A stretch of 64,000 nucleotides of DNA, taken from contig JAVJSD010000071.1 in NCBI GenBank assembly GCA_040219575.1, positions 62,001 through 126,000 on the forward strand. Reading direction: 5' to 3'. Made by a program: the position numbers and the translations under genes. This DNA is from JAVJSD01 sp040219575 (lineage in GTDB: Bacteria > Planctomycetota > Planctomycetia > Pirellulales > Pirellulaceae). Position 1 is the stretch's first letter, and the number at the start of each line of letters is the position of its first letter. The notes beneath the pieces were generated by a model. That model saw only the letters and a list, made by a program, of their open reading frames with translations, was not told where the DNA came from and ran no database searches. Shown here piece after piece: positions 1 to 10,394 of the stretch.

Positions 1-955
1 GGCGGTCGCCCCAGGGATTGGCGATCCGCGGGTAGTCGGGCTCGACCACCGGCCCGGGCCGCTGCCAGTCGCCGCGGAGCATGAGGTGGCTCTCGGTGGG
101 CGGCTTGCGCATCTCGTTGAGCACCGTGAGCGAGACGTTCTTCTTCAACTCGACCGCCGAATCGAACACGGCCCGCAGGCGGTAGAAGTCGGCCTGGCTG
201 ACGGCGTCGTACTTGTGATCGTGGCATTGGGCGCAGCCGAGCTGCAAGCCGAGCAGGGCGGAGCCGACGGCGGCGGTCAGTTCGTTGAGCACGTTGTGCT
301 TCCGCTCGACTTGCGAGTTGATGTCGGGCATATCGGGCCCGGAGAGGCAGAAGGCGGTGGCGACGACCGCCTGGGGGTCGTCGGGGCGAAGTTGATCGCC
401 GGCGATCTGCAAGGCGACGAAGCGGTCGTAGGGCAGGTCGGCGTTGAGCGAGGCGATCACCCAATCGCGATAGCGCCAGGCGTTTTCTCTGACCTTGTCG
501 TGTTCGAACCCGTCGGTTTCGGCGAAGCGGGCCAGATCGAGCCAGTGCTGCGCCCAGCGCTCGCCGTAGTGATGCGAGGCGAGCAGCCGATCGACCAACC
601 GCTCGTAGGCGTCCGGCGCGTCGTCGGCCAGAAAGGCGTCGACGTCTTGCGGCGACGGCGGCAGGCCGAGCAGATCGAAATACAAACGGCGAATGAGCGT
701 GGTGCGATCGGCCGGCGGCTGCGGCTGAAGATTCCGCTGCTGAAGATCGGCCAGGATGAAGCGATCGATCGCGTTGCGCGTCCAGTCGGCGTTTTCCACC
801 GCCGGCAATGTGGGACGCACCAGCGGGCGATAGGCCCAGTGATCGCGCTCGTAGTCGGCGATGGGGGACTCGGCGACGGGGGATTCCGACTTGGCGTCCT
901 CGGCGAACAGCACCGGGCAGAAGGCGCTCGCCAGGAAGTACAGTGACAGGGCCAT
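1..955 (-). CDS. PSCyt2/PSD1 (DUF1549-DUF1553) secreted protein, 3' end outside window
   Basis: Planctomycete-type secreted protein of unknown biochemical role. The reading frame starts at an ATG at 955 and stays open to the window edge, giving about 318 residues. It begins with a hydrophobic signal (MALSLYFLASAFCPVLFA) and goes straight into a DUF1549 domain: RRLYFDLLGLPPSP, then HYGERWAQHWLDLARF, then the CxxCH-containing stretch CAQCHDHKYD. It then enters the start of DUF1553. Unlike the paralogue at 38549-41362 there is no N-terminal PSCyt1 cytochrome-like domain. CAQCHDHKYD could bind haem c, but this is not proven for the family. The DUF1501 gene lies 203 bp upstream on the same strand, the usual pairing in planctomycetes, where such pairs are thought to act in polysaccharide or sulfated-glycan use. 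Confidence 0.9.
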   Translation of the reverse strand, partial: MALSLYFLASAFCPVLFAEDAKSESPVAESPIADYERDHWAYRPLVRPTLPAVENADWTRNAIDRFILADLQQRNLQPQPPADRTTLIRRLYFDLLGLPPSPQDVDAFLADDAPDAYERLVDRLLASHHYGERWAQHWLDLARFAETDGFEHDKVRENAWRYRDWVIASLNADLPYDRFVALQIAGDQLRPDDPQAVVATAFCLSGPDMPDINSQVERKHNVLNELTAAVGSALLGLQLGCAQCHDHKYDAVSQADFYRLRAVFDSAVELKKNVSLTVLNEMRKPPTESHLMLRGDWQRPGPVVEPDYPRIANPWGDR

Positions 956-1015
956 TCCGACGCGTCGATCAAGACACGCATTGTCGATCGTTTTGCATCG
1001 TCGAGCGTGGCGCTT

Positions 1016-1064
1016 CCTTGCTGGCGCCACGAGCTCGCCGCCCGAGCCCGTAGCGCCAGCAAGG
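1016..1064. repeat. Palindromic element, GTAGCGCCAGCAAGG family
   Basis: A perfect 12-bp stem is formed by CCTTGCTGGCGC (1016-1027) and GCGCCAGCAAGG (1053-1064), with a GC-rich loop. The right arm is headed by GTAG at 1050. The right part (1036-1064) is repeated with a single mismatch at 12026-12054. It lies between the DUF1501 and DUF1549 genes and would form a hairpin in their shared transcript. Confidence 0.7.
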
Positions 1065-1158
1065 GAGTCCGCAGCTGATTTGCCGATGACGCCGCGATGG
1101 TTCGTCGCCCGACGGCCCGCGTCGCGCGGCACGGTGGGCCTGCGGTTTAGCGATGCGT

Positions 1159-2622
1159 TCAACTGACGATCTCCTTCACCACGTGCGCCTCGTCGGGTCC
1201 GGTGAGGCGCTGGTCGAGGCCGTTGTGCAGGTAGGTGAGCGACTCGTGATCGACGCCCAGCAGGTGCAGCAGCGTGGCGTGGAAGTTGCGGACGTGGATG
1301 GTGTTCTCGACAGCCCGCAGTCCGACGGCGTCGGTGGCGCCGTGGGCGCGTCCCCCGCGAAGTCCGGCGCCGGCCAGCCACGCGCAGTAGCCCCAGGGGT
1401 TATGGTCGCGGCCCTTGCCCTGTTCGCTCATCGGCATGCGGCCGAATTCGCCGCCCCAGATGACGAGCGTCTCGTCGAGCAGGCCGCTGCGCTTCAGATC
1501 GGTCAGCAGGGCCGCCACCGGTTGGTCCGTCGCCTTGCAAAGCTCGCCGTGATTCGTCGCCACGTTGCTGTGAGCGTCCCAACCGTTGGTGCCGCCGGAA
1601 TAGACCTGCACGAATCGCACGCCGCGCTCGACCATCCGCCGGGCCAGCAGGCAGCGCGTGCCGAACTCCTTGGTGTGCGGCTGATCGAGGCCGTACAACT
1701 TGTGCGTGTCGGCGGTTTCGCGGCTGAGGTCGACGATCTCCGGCGCCGCCGATTGCATGCGGAAGGCCAATTCATACGCCTCGACGCGGGCGCTGAGTTC
1801 GTCGTCGTGGTTGCGCTGTTCGAGATGGGCTCGATTCAGTTTGCGAATCAGATCCAACGTGCCGCGTTGTTGCCGGGCGGAAATCTCCTCGGCCGGCGCC
1901 AGATCGAGAATCGGCCGCGATCCCGGCCGCATCGTCACGCCCTGGTAGGTGGCAGGCAGAAACGCGCTGCCCCAGGCCGGTGGTCCCCCCTTCACGCCGC
2001 CGCTGGGATCGGGCAACACCACGAAGGCCGGCATGCTTTGATTCTCGCTTCCCAGCCCGTAGGCCGCCCAGCTGCCGAAACTGGGCTTGCCCATCAGGAT
2101 GCTGCCCGTGTTCATCTGGTAGACGGACTGCGGATGGTTGACGCTGTCGCCGTGCAGGCCGCGGAGCACGCACAACTCGTCGGCGTGCCCGGCGATGTGG
2201 GGCAGGAACTCACTGATCTCGAGTCCCGACTCGCCGCGCTTTTTGAACGGCATGATCGGCGCCAGCAGCGGGTTATTGGCCACGTTGCGGCGGGTCATCA
2301 CTTCGCCGAAGCTGTCGGGCAGCGGCTCTCCCGCGTACTTGACCAGGTCGGGTTTGGGATCGAACAGGTCGACGTGGCTCGGCCCGCCATGCATGAACAG
2401 CCAGATGACGCGCTTGGCGCGCGGCGTGAAGTGGGGTTCTTTCGGGGCCAGCGGGCTTTGCTTCTTTTGGGAAGGCGCGGCATTGGCTCCCCGCTCGGCG
2501 GCCATCATCATGGTCAGCGCGAGCAGGCCGGCCCCGCCGCCGGCCTGTGCGAGGAACTGGCGGCGCGATGAAATTGCTTGCGCCGACGAGGTTGAAGCCT
2601 TTATAAGTGGAGGTCGTGCCAT
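1159..2622 (-). CDS. DUF1501 domain protein, Tat-exported
   Basis: DUF1501 family protein of 487 residues, close to the usual family length. The N-terminus carries a twin-arginine signal (SRRQFLAQAGG at about residues 19-29, then a hydrophobic stretch ending near GANA). Family features include WLFMHGGPSHVDLFDPKP near the start of the mature protein and ETLVIWGGEFGRMP and GRDHNPWG toward the end. The fold is related to alkaline phosphatase/sulfatase-like proteins, but activity is not established. It is the upstream partner of the DUF1549/DUF1553 gene. The start ATG at 2622 has no strong ribosome binding site; it was chosen because it gives an intact Tat signal. Confidence 0.93.
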   Translation of the reverse strand: MARPPLIKASTSSAQAISSRRQFLAQAGGGAGLLALTMMMAAERGANAAPSQKKQSPLAPKEPHFTPRAKRVIWLFMHGGPSHVDLFDPKPDLVKYAGEPLPDSFGEVMTRRNVANNPLLAPIMPFKKRGESGLEISEFLPHIAGHADELCVLRGLHGDSVNHPQSVYQMNTGSILMGKPSFGSWAAYGLGSENQSMPAFVVLPDPSGGVKGGPPAWGSAFLPATYQGVTMRPGSRPILDLAPAEEISARQQRGTLDLIRKLNRAHLEQRNHDDELSARVEAYELAFRMQSAAPEIVDLSRETADTHKLYGLDQPHTKEFGTRCLLARRMVERGVRFVQVYSGGTNGWDAHSNVATNHGELCKATDQPVAALLTDLKRSGLLDETLVIWGGEFGRMPMSEQGKGRDHNPWGYCAWLAGAGLRGGRAHGATDAVGLRAVENTIHVRNFHATLLHLLGVDHESLTYLHNGLDQRLTGPDEAHVVKEIVS

Positions 2623-2870
2623 GGGGGGCGAGCGGTTGGAGAGGGAGCGGCGATCGAGAGGTAATGGCGAGCTTTGACCGGAAGCTCATTATAGCGGCGC
2701 GCCGGGGCGATGGCGAAGGATTCTCACGGCGGGTAGTGGGGGGCGTTTCGACGGCAAGGCCGTACGTCGTACATTGGAAACGCCCCACGGCATCGCGGCG
2801 AGTTCCGCGGCTTGATCGAATGCGAGCGTCATGGCATGTTATCGAAGATGGAGCAAGCACGGAGGTCGCG

Positions 2871-3635
2871 ATGCACGACTTGGAGGCCCTGGAAAAACTG
2901 GTTACGCGGACGCGGCTTGCCGACGAGCAGCGAGCGGCCCGCTGCCGTGAGTTGCACGCGATGATGCTGGCCGAGTCGCCGCATCTCGACGCCGCGAATT
3001 TCACGGTGGTCCATCCCGACGACCTGCGACGGCTGTTCGACGGATACGATCAGCGTTTTCTGGGCGGATTATGCCGCCGCGTATTGGGCGACACGCCGCT
3101 ACGGTTTCGCTTCTCGCAGCGGATGACGGCCCGGGGCGGCTCGATGGCGGCCTACGCCGTGCGGGGAAAACCGGATCAACGTCACTTCGAGTTGACGGTC
3201 TCGTCGATGCTGTTGTTTTCGGCCTTTCGCGACGACGACAAGCCGATGACGCTGGCGGGCATGCCGTGCCGCGACCGGTTGGAGGCGCTGCAACGGATCG
3301 TCGAGCATGAAACGGTTCACCTGCTGGAAATGCTGCTGTGGGGCAAGTCGAGCTGTTCGGCCGAGTCGTTCCAGTCGATCGCCAGGCGGTTGTTCGGACA
3401 CACCACGTTCCGGCACGAGTTGATCACGCCCCGGCGGCGGGCTCACGAACTGGGCATCCGGCCGGGCAGCCGCGTTCGCTTCCGCATCGACGATGTGGAG
3501 CATGTGGGGCGCGTCAACCGCGTCACCAGGCGGGCCACCGTGCTGGTCGAGGATCCCGACGGCGCGCCGTACTGCGACGGCCGGCGGTATGCCAAGTACT
3601 ACGTCCCGCTAGGCATGCTCGAGTTGATCGAGTGA
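2871..3635 (+). CDS. SprT-like HExxH metalloprotease-family protein
   Basis: 254-residue soluble protein with no signal peptide. The likely zinc site is HETVH at residues 146-150 in RIVEHETVHLLEMLLWG, followed by a basic C-terminal region (PRRRAHELGIRPGSRVRF) and a small beta-rich tail ending YYVPLGMLELIE. Motif and layout resemble the SprT-like group, but the third zinc ligand cannot be fixed by eye. The ATG at 2871 is preferred over longer in-frame starts because GGAGG lies 6 nt upstream (2861-2865) and the sequence ahead is poorly coding. It is divergent from the DUF1501 gene. The substrate is unknown. Confidence 0.72.
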   Translation: MHDLEALEKLVTRTRLADEQRAARCRELHAMMLAESPHLDAANFTVVHPDDLRRLFDGYDQRFLGGLCRRVLGDTPLRFRFSQRMTARGGSMAAYAVRGKPDQRHFELTVSSMLLFSAFRDDDKPMTLAGMPCRDRLEALQRIVEHETVHLLEMLLWGKSSCSAESFQSIARRLFGHTTFRHELITPRRRAHELGIRPGSRVRFRIDDVEHVGRVNRVTRRATVLVEDPDGAPYCDGRRYAKYYVPLGMLELIE

Positions 3636-3758
3636 TTCGGGCGGCGTGCGGCCGGATTCCTGGATCGTTTCCTCGATCCCTCCTACCCAGCGACGGGGAG
3701 ACTTCGATAATGGCGGAGCCGACGCTGTAATCTCCCCCGTCGAAGAAAGGCCGAGTCG

Positions 3759-4304
3759 ATGCGAATAGTGCTTGCCCTGCGCGTGTTCTTCCGCGTGTTA
3801 TTCAGCGGCGAAGTTGCGCGGCGGGTCGCCTTGGCGCTCGACGAGCCGGCGGCGCCCGAGCCGAAAGCCTCGCTGGCCGAGACGCCCCGCGCGGAGAAGA
3901 AGCCGGCGGCGCCGAAACCGGCCGCGCGCAGCGAGGCGCTGACGCTGCTGGCGGCGCTGCAGCGCGAGGCGCGTCTGCTGGACATCGTCCGGGAACCGCT
4001 GGCCCAGTACAGCGACGCCCAGATCGGGGCCGCTGCCCGGGACGTGCTCCGCGACTGCGGCGCCGTCGTCGAGCGGATGTTCGCGCCCCAGGCGGTCGTC
4101 GAACAGGAGGAAGGGGCCCAAATCGACCTTCCGAAAGATTTCGACGCCGGCTGCTATCGGCTGACGGGCAACGTGGGGGCCGAGGCGGCGGGCAAGGGAA
4201 AGCTCGTCCACCACGGCTGGAAGGCCACTCGCTGCGAACTGCCGAGTTGGTCGGGCAGCGGCGACGCCGCGCTGGTCATCGCCCCGGCGGAAGTCGAACT
4301 GTAG
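3759..4304 (+). CDS. DUF2760 domain protein
   Basis: 181-residue protein. A hydrophobic N-terminus (MRIVLALRVFFRVLFSG) is followed by an Ala/Pro/Lys-rich linker to about residue 58, then the DUF2760 domain: LTLLAALQREARLLDIVREPL, YSDAQIGAAARDVLRDC, the RLTGNV signature and HHGWKATRCELP. In other bacteria this domain often sits beside Hsp70-like genes; none is present here. Function unknown. The next gene is a histidine kinase 291 bp downstream. Confidence 0.85.
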   Translation: MRIVLALRVFFRVLFSGEVARRVALALDEPAAPEPKASLAETPRAEKKPAAPKPAARSEALTLLAALQREARLLDIVREPLAQYSDAQIGAAARDVLRDCGAVVERMFAPQAVVEQEEGAQIDLPKDFDAGCYRLTGNVGAEAAGKGKLVHHGWKATRCELPSWSGSGDAALVIAPAEVEL

Positions 4305-4440
4305 CGGTGAGATCGGTGAGTGCGGCACGTACGCCCACGCCAAGCCGACGGCTTCGCCGTCGCCGCCGCAATGGGCAGGTTGCTCGCTCTACTTTTCCGC
4401 TTTACCACTTCACTTTCTCCTTCGCGCAGCGCCAGCCTGG
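4305..4440. repeat. Half copy of composite heptamer/palindrome element
   Basis: Directly after the DUF2760 stop lie GGTGAGATCGGTGAGTG units, then the palindrome CAAGCCGACGGCTTCGCCGT (4341-4360), then a C/T-rich stretch (TTTACCACTTCACTTTCTCC) resembling the opposite strand of the heptamer array. Same organisation as the full copies at 8801-9034 and 18445-18737. No gene is seen in the 291-bp gap. Confidence 0.6.
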
Positions 4441-4595
4441 TGCGATTGCGCCGAATGCGCCGGCCCTGCCGTTGCCGCCCGTCGCGCCGCTTGTTGGTCT
4501 TGGACAGCAGGCCGAGGCTGACCTAGGGTTTCATGGGGCATCAAGATCGTTCGGCGACGTCCTTTGCGCGCACGGTAGGTGCGGAAGAAGTCGAT

Positions 4596-6080
4596 ATGCG
4601 AGAAGGCAGCAGAACAACCTATCTGTTGGCGGCTCTGGCCGCCGCGCTGGCGCTGCCGCTGGCGTCGGTCTGGCTGCTCGCGCCCGATGTCGTATCGGGA
4701 AGCTTCCCGCTGCGCGCGGCATTCCTCGGCCTGTGGTTCGGCGTCGGCCTAGCGGCGGCGGCGGCCTGGCGGCTTCAACAGCGCCGCGACCGTAAGACCG
4801 CGGAGCGATGCGTCGAGCTGCTCTGCCGCCTGGATCCGCATGAACTGGCTAACGACCCCGACACGCCCACCTTGCCGTCGCTATCCTCCGATCATCCGCT
4901 GCACCGAGTGTTTCATCAATTCCGCGACTGCTTGCTGCGGTATTGCCAGCGTCTTGAAGAGGCCGAACACGCCCGGGCCAGCGCCGAGGTGCGGATCAAG
5001 CGGCTCACCGACGACCGCGACCAGGTGAACGAGATCCTGGCCTGCCTGTCGGATCCCGTTTTGGCGATCGACAACTTCGATGAACTGGTGTTGGTGAACC
5101 GCAGCGCGGAGAAGCTGTTTGAAATCGAGCACGACCGCACGGAAAAAAGGGCGCTGGCGAACCTGATTCACTGCGAGACGCTGGTCGACCTGTTGACCGA
5201 CACCCGCCGACACCGGACCGCCATCCATCGCTCGAGCGAGATCGCGCTGGAGGACGATGAAGGCCAGACGCACTGGTACCGCGTCTCTTGCAACAGCCTG
5301 GCCAAGGCCGAGCAGGCGGCGGACGAGAGCGACAAGGGAAGCCGTGGCGCCGTGGCGGTGCTCAACGACATCAGCGGCGAAAAGGCGATTCAGCGCCGCA
5401 ACGCCGAGTTCGTCTCGTCGGTCAGCCACGAAATGAAGACCCCCCTGGCCGGCATCAAGGCCTACGTCGAACTGCTGGCCGACGGCGACGCCGAAAGCGA
5501 GGAGACGCGCGAAGAGTTCCTGGGCGTGATCAACTCGCAGGCCGACCGCCTGCAGCGACTGATCGACAACCTGCTCAATCTGGCCCGCATCGAAGCCGGC
5601 GTGGTCGAGGTGAACAAGCAACTGCAATCGATCAATGAATTGCTGGAGGAGGCTGCGGAAGTGGTGCGGCCGGCGGCCGAGGACAAGGACATCACGTTGG
5701 TGCGGGAGCTGAGCTCCATGTATCTCGGGGCGCTGACCGACCGCGACATGATCCTGCAGTCGGCCATCAACCTGCTCTCCAACGCCATCAAGTACACGCC
5801 CAGCGGCGGGAAGGTCACGCTGCGCAGCCATCTGGTCGATCGCGACGTGACGTTCGAAGTGGAAGACACCGGCGTCGGCCTCAGCGAGGAAGACCGCGAG
5901 CGGGTGTTCGAGAAATTCTACCGCGTGAAAAAAGACAGCCAGATGGCGGCCGGCACCGGCCTCGGCCTGGCGCTGGCCAAGCACATCGTCGAGGACGTGC
6001 ACGGCGGCGCCCTGACCGTCGAAAGTGAAGAGGGCAAGGGAAGCGTGTTCCGAATCACCTTGCCCAGCATGAGCAAGTGA
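4596..6080 (+). CDS. Membrane PAS-containing sensor histidine kinase
   Basis: Two-component sensor kinase, 494 residues. Two membrane segments (about 8-29 and 40-60) leave only a short external loop, so it probably senses a membrane or internal signal. A coiled region to about 145 leads into a PAS-like domain (145-262), then HisKA with phospho-acceptor His278 in SSVSHEMKTPLAGI, and HATPase_c with N-box NLLSNAIKYTP, G1 box EDTGVGLS and G2 box GTGLGLALAKHI. This is the PhoR-type layout. The start at 4596 is chosen because the preceding 21 codons look non-coding; the site upstream (GGAAGAAG) is moderate. The response regulator 175 bp downstream is the likely partner. Confidence 0.93.
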   Translation: MREGSRTTYLLAALAAALALPLASVWLLAPDVVSGSFPLRAAFLGLWFGVGLAAAAAWRLQQRRDRKTAERCVELLCRLDPHELANDPDTPTLPSLSSDHPLHRVFHQFRDCLLRYCQRLEEAEHARASAEVRIKRLTDDRDQVNEILACLSDPVLAIDNFDELVLVNRSAEKLFEIEHDRTEKRALANLIHCETLVDLLTDTRRHRTAIHRSSEIALEDDEGQTHWYRVSCNSLAKAEQAADESDKGSRGAVAVLNDISGEKAIQRRNAEFVSSVSHEMKTPLAGIKAYVELLADGDAESEETREEFLGVINSQADRLQRLIDNLLNLARIEAGVVEVNKQLQSINELLEEAAEVVRPAAEDKDITLVRELSSMYLGALTDRDMILQSAINLLSNAIKYTPSGGKVTLRSHLVDRDVTFEVEDTGVGLSEEDRERVFEKFYRVKKDSQMAAGTGLGLALAKHIVEDVHGGALTVESEEGKGSVFRITLPSMSK

Positions 6081-6124
6081 AGAAAAGGATGAAGGAGAGG
6101 AAGCCGCAAGCAGAAATCCGAAGC

Positions 6125-6255
6125 AAGACAACCCACACACTTACTCACCTACTCACCCAATCCACCGCGACGGCAAGCCGTCGGCTTGGAGTGAACTCGC
6201 ACGCACCAACGACCACTCACCACTCACCCCTCACCACTCACCACCTACCAAAACC
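6125..6255. repeat. Half copy of composite heptamer/palindrome element, abutting a start codon
   Basis: ACTTACTCACCTACTCACCC (6139-6158) is followed by the palindrome GACGGCAAGCCGTCGGCTTG (6169-6188) with GAGTGA at its edge. Then comes a C/A-rich heptamer array (CACTCACCACTCACCCCTCA) that runs to CCACCTACCAAAACC directly before the ATG at 6256. It therefore forms the 5' leader of the response regulator. Confidence 0.65.
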
Positions 6256-6648
6256 ATGCACCGACTTCTCCTGTGCGACGACGAGCCCCACATCCTGCGG
6301 GCGGCGGAATTCAAATTCAAGCGCGCCGGCTTTGAGGTTCTCACCGCCTGCGACGGCGAGGAGGGCTGGCGGCACATTCAAGAGAATCGCCCAGACCTGG
6401 TCGTGACCGACTGCCAGATGCCCCGTCTCGACGGCGTGTCGCTGGTCAAGCGGGTCCGCGAGCACGACGAACTGGCCGACTTGCCGATCATCATGCTCAC
6501 CGCCAAGGGCTTCGAGCTGTCGAAAGCCGAATTGTGCGGCGAGTATGGCGTGGTCGCCGTGCTGGCCAAACCCTTCAGTCCGCGCGAACTGCTGCAAATG
6601 GTCGAGAGAACACTCGCCCAGCGGACCGTCAAACAGGCCGGACCATGA
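6256..6648 (+). CDS. Single-domain response regulator (CheY-like)
   Basis: 130-residue receiver domain with no output domain. Acidic pocket D8-D9, phospho-acceptor Asp52 (VVTDCQMPRLDG), Thr82 (IIMLTAKG) and Lys105 (VLAKPFSPREL) are all present. It is likely phosphorylated by the upstream kinase and acts by protein contact. It overlaps the following STAS gene by 4 bp (ATGA), implying translational coupling, so the partner may be the STAS protein. The leader is C/A-rich repeat DNA with no Shine-Dalgarno sequence. Confidence 0.95.
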   Translation: MHRLLLCDDEPHILRAAEFKFKRAGFEVLTACDGEEGWRHIQENRPDLVVTDCQMPRLDGVSLVKRVREHDELADLPIIMLTAKGFELSKAELCGEYGVVAVLAKPFSPRELLQMVERTLAQRTVKQAGP

Positions 6649-6971
6649 AACTGCCCACGGAAATCTTCGGCAATGTCGTCGTGGTGCACACGCCCGAGGA
6701 GTTGGGGGAGGACCATGCCGAGCAATTGGTCGTCTTCCTCACCACGCAGGAGCGGTCGAACGTGATCCTCGACATCGACGGCACCGAGGCGATCGACAGC
6801 GCCGGGCTGGCGTCGCTGCTCGAATCGCAAGAGGCGCTGCGCGAGGTCGACGGCGACCTGCGGGTGGCGACCACGAACAAAGTCAATCGCAAGATCCTGG
6901 AGATCACCCGACTCGATCAGCACCTGGAGGTGTACGACAGCGTGATCGACGCCGTGAAGAGTTACGTGTAG
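6645..6971 (+). CDS. STAS domain protein (anti-sigma factor antagonist-like)
   Basis: 108-residue STAS domain protein. The DSAG motif at 51-54 (EAIDSAGLASLLE) places Ser52 where SpoIIAA-type proteins are phosphorylated. The start overlaps the response regulator stop (ATGA, 6645-6648). Context suggests a small switch linking the two-component pair to a downstream partner-switching target. No anti-sigma kinase or sigma factor gene is nearby, so the target is unknown. Confidence 0.93.
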   Translation: MKLPTEIFGNVVVVHTPEELGEDHAEQLVVFLTTQERSNVILDIDGTEAIDSAGLASLLESQEALREVDGDLRVATTNKVNRKILEITRLDQHLEVYDSVIDAVKSYV

Positions 6972-7081
6972 CGGAGGCGGCCAGGCGCGGCGGACGCGGA
7001 CGTTCGTCGCCGCCTTGCGTCTCCGAGCGACGGTCGAGGACGTCCGTCGGACAACAAACGACGCATGAATCGAGTCACTCC

Positions 7082-8800
<1,719 letters not shown>

Positions 8801-8809
<9 letters not shown>

Positions 8810-9034
8810 GTGAGTAGGTGAGTGGTGAGTGGTGAGGGGTGAGTGGTCGTTGGTTCGTGCGAACGCACTCCAAGCCGACGGCTCGCCGTCGCGGTGTACT
8901 TGGTGAGTAAGTGAGTAAGTGAGTAAGTGAGTAACGACTACCTACTCACTTACTCACCTACTCACAAACCACGACGACAAGTCGTCGGCTTAGGGCGACA
9001 GCGCGCCGCCCACTCACCACTCACCCCTCACCAC
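8801..9034. repeat. Full composite heptamer/palindrome element, about 230-bp inverted repeat
   Basis: Reading left to right: GAGTAGGT/GAGTGGT array (8801-8847), palindrome CAAGCCGACGGCTCGCCGTC (8871-8890), GTGAGTAA array (8903-8934), complementary TACTCAC array (8941-8965), palindrome ACGACAAGTCGTCGGCTT (8974-8991), and a CACTCACC array (9010-9034). The two halves are inverted copies; TGGTGAGGGGTGAGTGG in the left arm is matched exactly in inverse in the right arm. It fills the gap between pilB and pilC. Confidence 0.8.
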
Positions 9035-9061
9035 CAGCAATCCAACCAAACCATCAATCCA

Positions 9062-10258
9062 ATGCACACATTCCAGTACACGGCCCGCGATCCGCTGGGC
9101 AACGTTCATGACGGCGCGCTCGAGGCGGTCAGCAAGGAGAGCGCGGCGCAGTCGCTGCGCCGCGACGGCTTTCAGGTGATGGAGTTGGCGGAAGGCGCCG
9201 GGGGCGTCAACGTCCTGCCCCGCCGCGTCAGCCGCAAGGAGATCATCTACGTCACCAGCCAACTCGGCATCATGGTCGAGACCGGCATCACGCTCTCTAC
9301 CGCCTTGCACGGCATCGCCGAACAGGAGGAGAACCCGTCGCTCCGCGCGGTGCTGCTCGACCTGAAGTCGCACGTCGAGTCGGGCGAGGATTTCTCCACC
9401 GCCCTGGCCCGGCATCCCCGGCATTTCGACAAGACGTTCGTTTCGCTGATCCGCGCCAGCGAGCACACCGGCACCATGGGCGGCATGTTGGAGGAAATTT
9501 CCAACTACCTCCGCAAGGAGCTCGAGACGCGCAGCAAGGTCCGCTCTTCACTGACCTACCCCGGCATCATGGCCGTGCTGGCCGTCAGCGTGACGGTCTT
9601 CCTGCTCACGTTCGTGCTCCCCAAATTCGAGCCGCTGTTCAACCGCAAGGGCGTCGAACTGCCGGTCGCCACCGTGGTGATGATGACCGCCTCGTCGGCG
9701 CTGATTAACTACTGGGCGGCGTGGCTGATCGGGGCGGTCCTGTTGCTCGTCGGATTCTTGATCTTCCGCATCACCGCCACGGGCCGCCGCGTGATCGACT
9801 GGCTGAAGATCAACACGCCGCTGATCGGCACGATGTTCCGCAAGGTGACGATCAGCCGCGGCATCCGCACGCTGGGCACCATGGTCGAGTGCGGCGTGCC
9901 GATGCTCGACGCCATCCGCCTCACCTCCGAGGTTTCCGGCAACTATTACTACACGCGGTCGTGGATGAAGGTGCTCGACGAAGTCACCAACGGAAACCGC
10001 ATCGTCGACGCCCTGCACGCCGACCGGCTGTTCCCACCCACACTGGTGCAGATGATCGCCTCGGGCGAAGAGACCGGCCGGCTCGACGAGGTGCTCAAAA
10101 AGGTCAGCGTGCACTACGACCAGGAGGTCGAGACGTCGCTGAAGACCGTCACCAGCCTGATCGAACCGTTGATGATCACCGTGATGGGCGTCGTCGTGGG
10201 CGGCATCGGCCTGGGCCTGTTGCTGCCGATCTTCCAGCTCAGCCGCGGAGGAATGTGA
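9062..10258 (+). CDS. pilC: Type II secretion/type IV pilus inner-membrane platform protein (GspF/PilC family)
   Basis: 398-residue platform protein of pilus or type II secretion machines. The N-terminal stretch (FQYTARDPLGNVHDGALEA) is typical. Two T2SSF repeats follow, each starting with a cytoplasmic helix bundle (LGIMVETGITLSTALHGIA and LGTMVECGVPMLDAIRLTS), with membrane segments near 165-190, 215-235 and a C-terminal one ending GLLLPIFQLSRGGM. Partner of the ATPase immediately upstream. The start at 9062 matches the family N-terminus. The leader is C/A-rich (ending CAATCCA) with no Shine-Dalgarno sequence. Confidence 0.96.
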   Translation: MHTFQYTARDPLGNVHDGALEAVSKESAAQSLRRDGFQVMELAEGAGGVNVLPRRVSRKEIIYVTSQLGIMVETGITLSTALHGIAEQEENPSLRAVLLDLKSHVESGEDFSTALARHPRHFDKTFVSLIRASEHTGTMGGMLEEISNYLRKELETRSKVRSSLTYPGIMAVLAVSVTVFLLTFVLPKFEPLFNRKGVELPVATVVMMTASSALINYWAAWLIGAVLLLVGFLIFRITATGRRVIDWLKINTPLIGTMFRKVTISRGIRTLGTMVECGVPMLDAIRLTSEVSGNYYYTRSWMKVLDEVTNGNRIVDALHADRLFPPTLVQMIASGEETGRLDEVLKKVSVHYDQEVETSLKTVTSLIEPLMITVMGVVVGGIGLGLLLPIFQLSRGGM

Positions 10259-10311
10259 CGCCTGCGGTGAAGGTAGAAGGTAAAGGGTAATAAGGAAAAA
10301 GTGAAAAACGA

Positions 10312-10349
10312 TGAGCCGCGGGGAATCGTCGGATTAGCCCCGCGGCTCA
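10312..10349 (-). terminator. Intrinsic terminator of the di-haem peroxidase gene
   Basis: A perfect 12-bp stem (TGAGCCGCGGGG at 10312-10323 with CCCCGCGGCTCA at 10338-10349) has a 14-nt loop. Read on the minus strand it is followed by TCGTTTTTCACTTTTTCC, a proper U-rich tail. It sits 46 bp past the stop at 10395 between two converging genes. The plus-strand side lacks a clear U-tract. Confidence 0.8.
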
Positions 10350-10394
10350 ATTGGGTTATCGGCGCGCGATTGGCGAACTTCGAAAAGCCGCCGT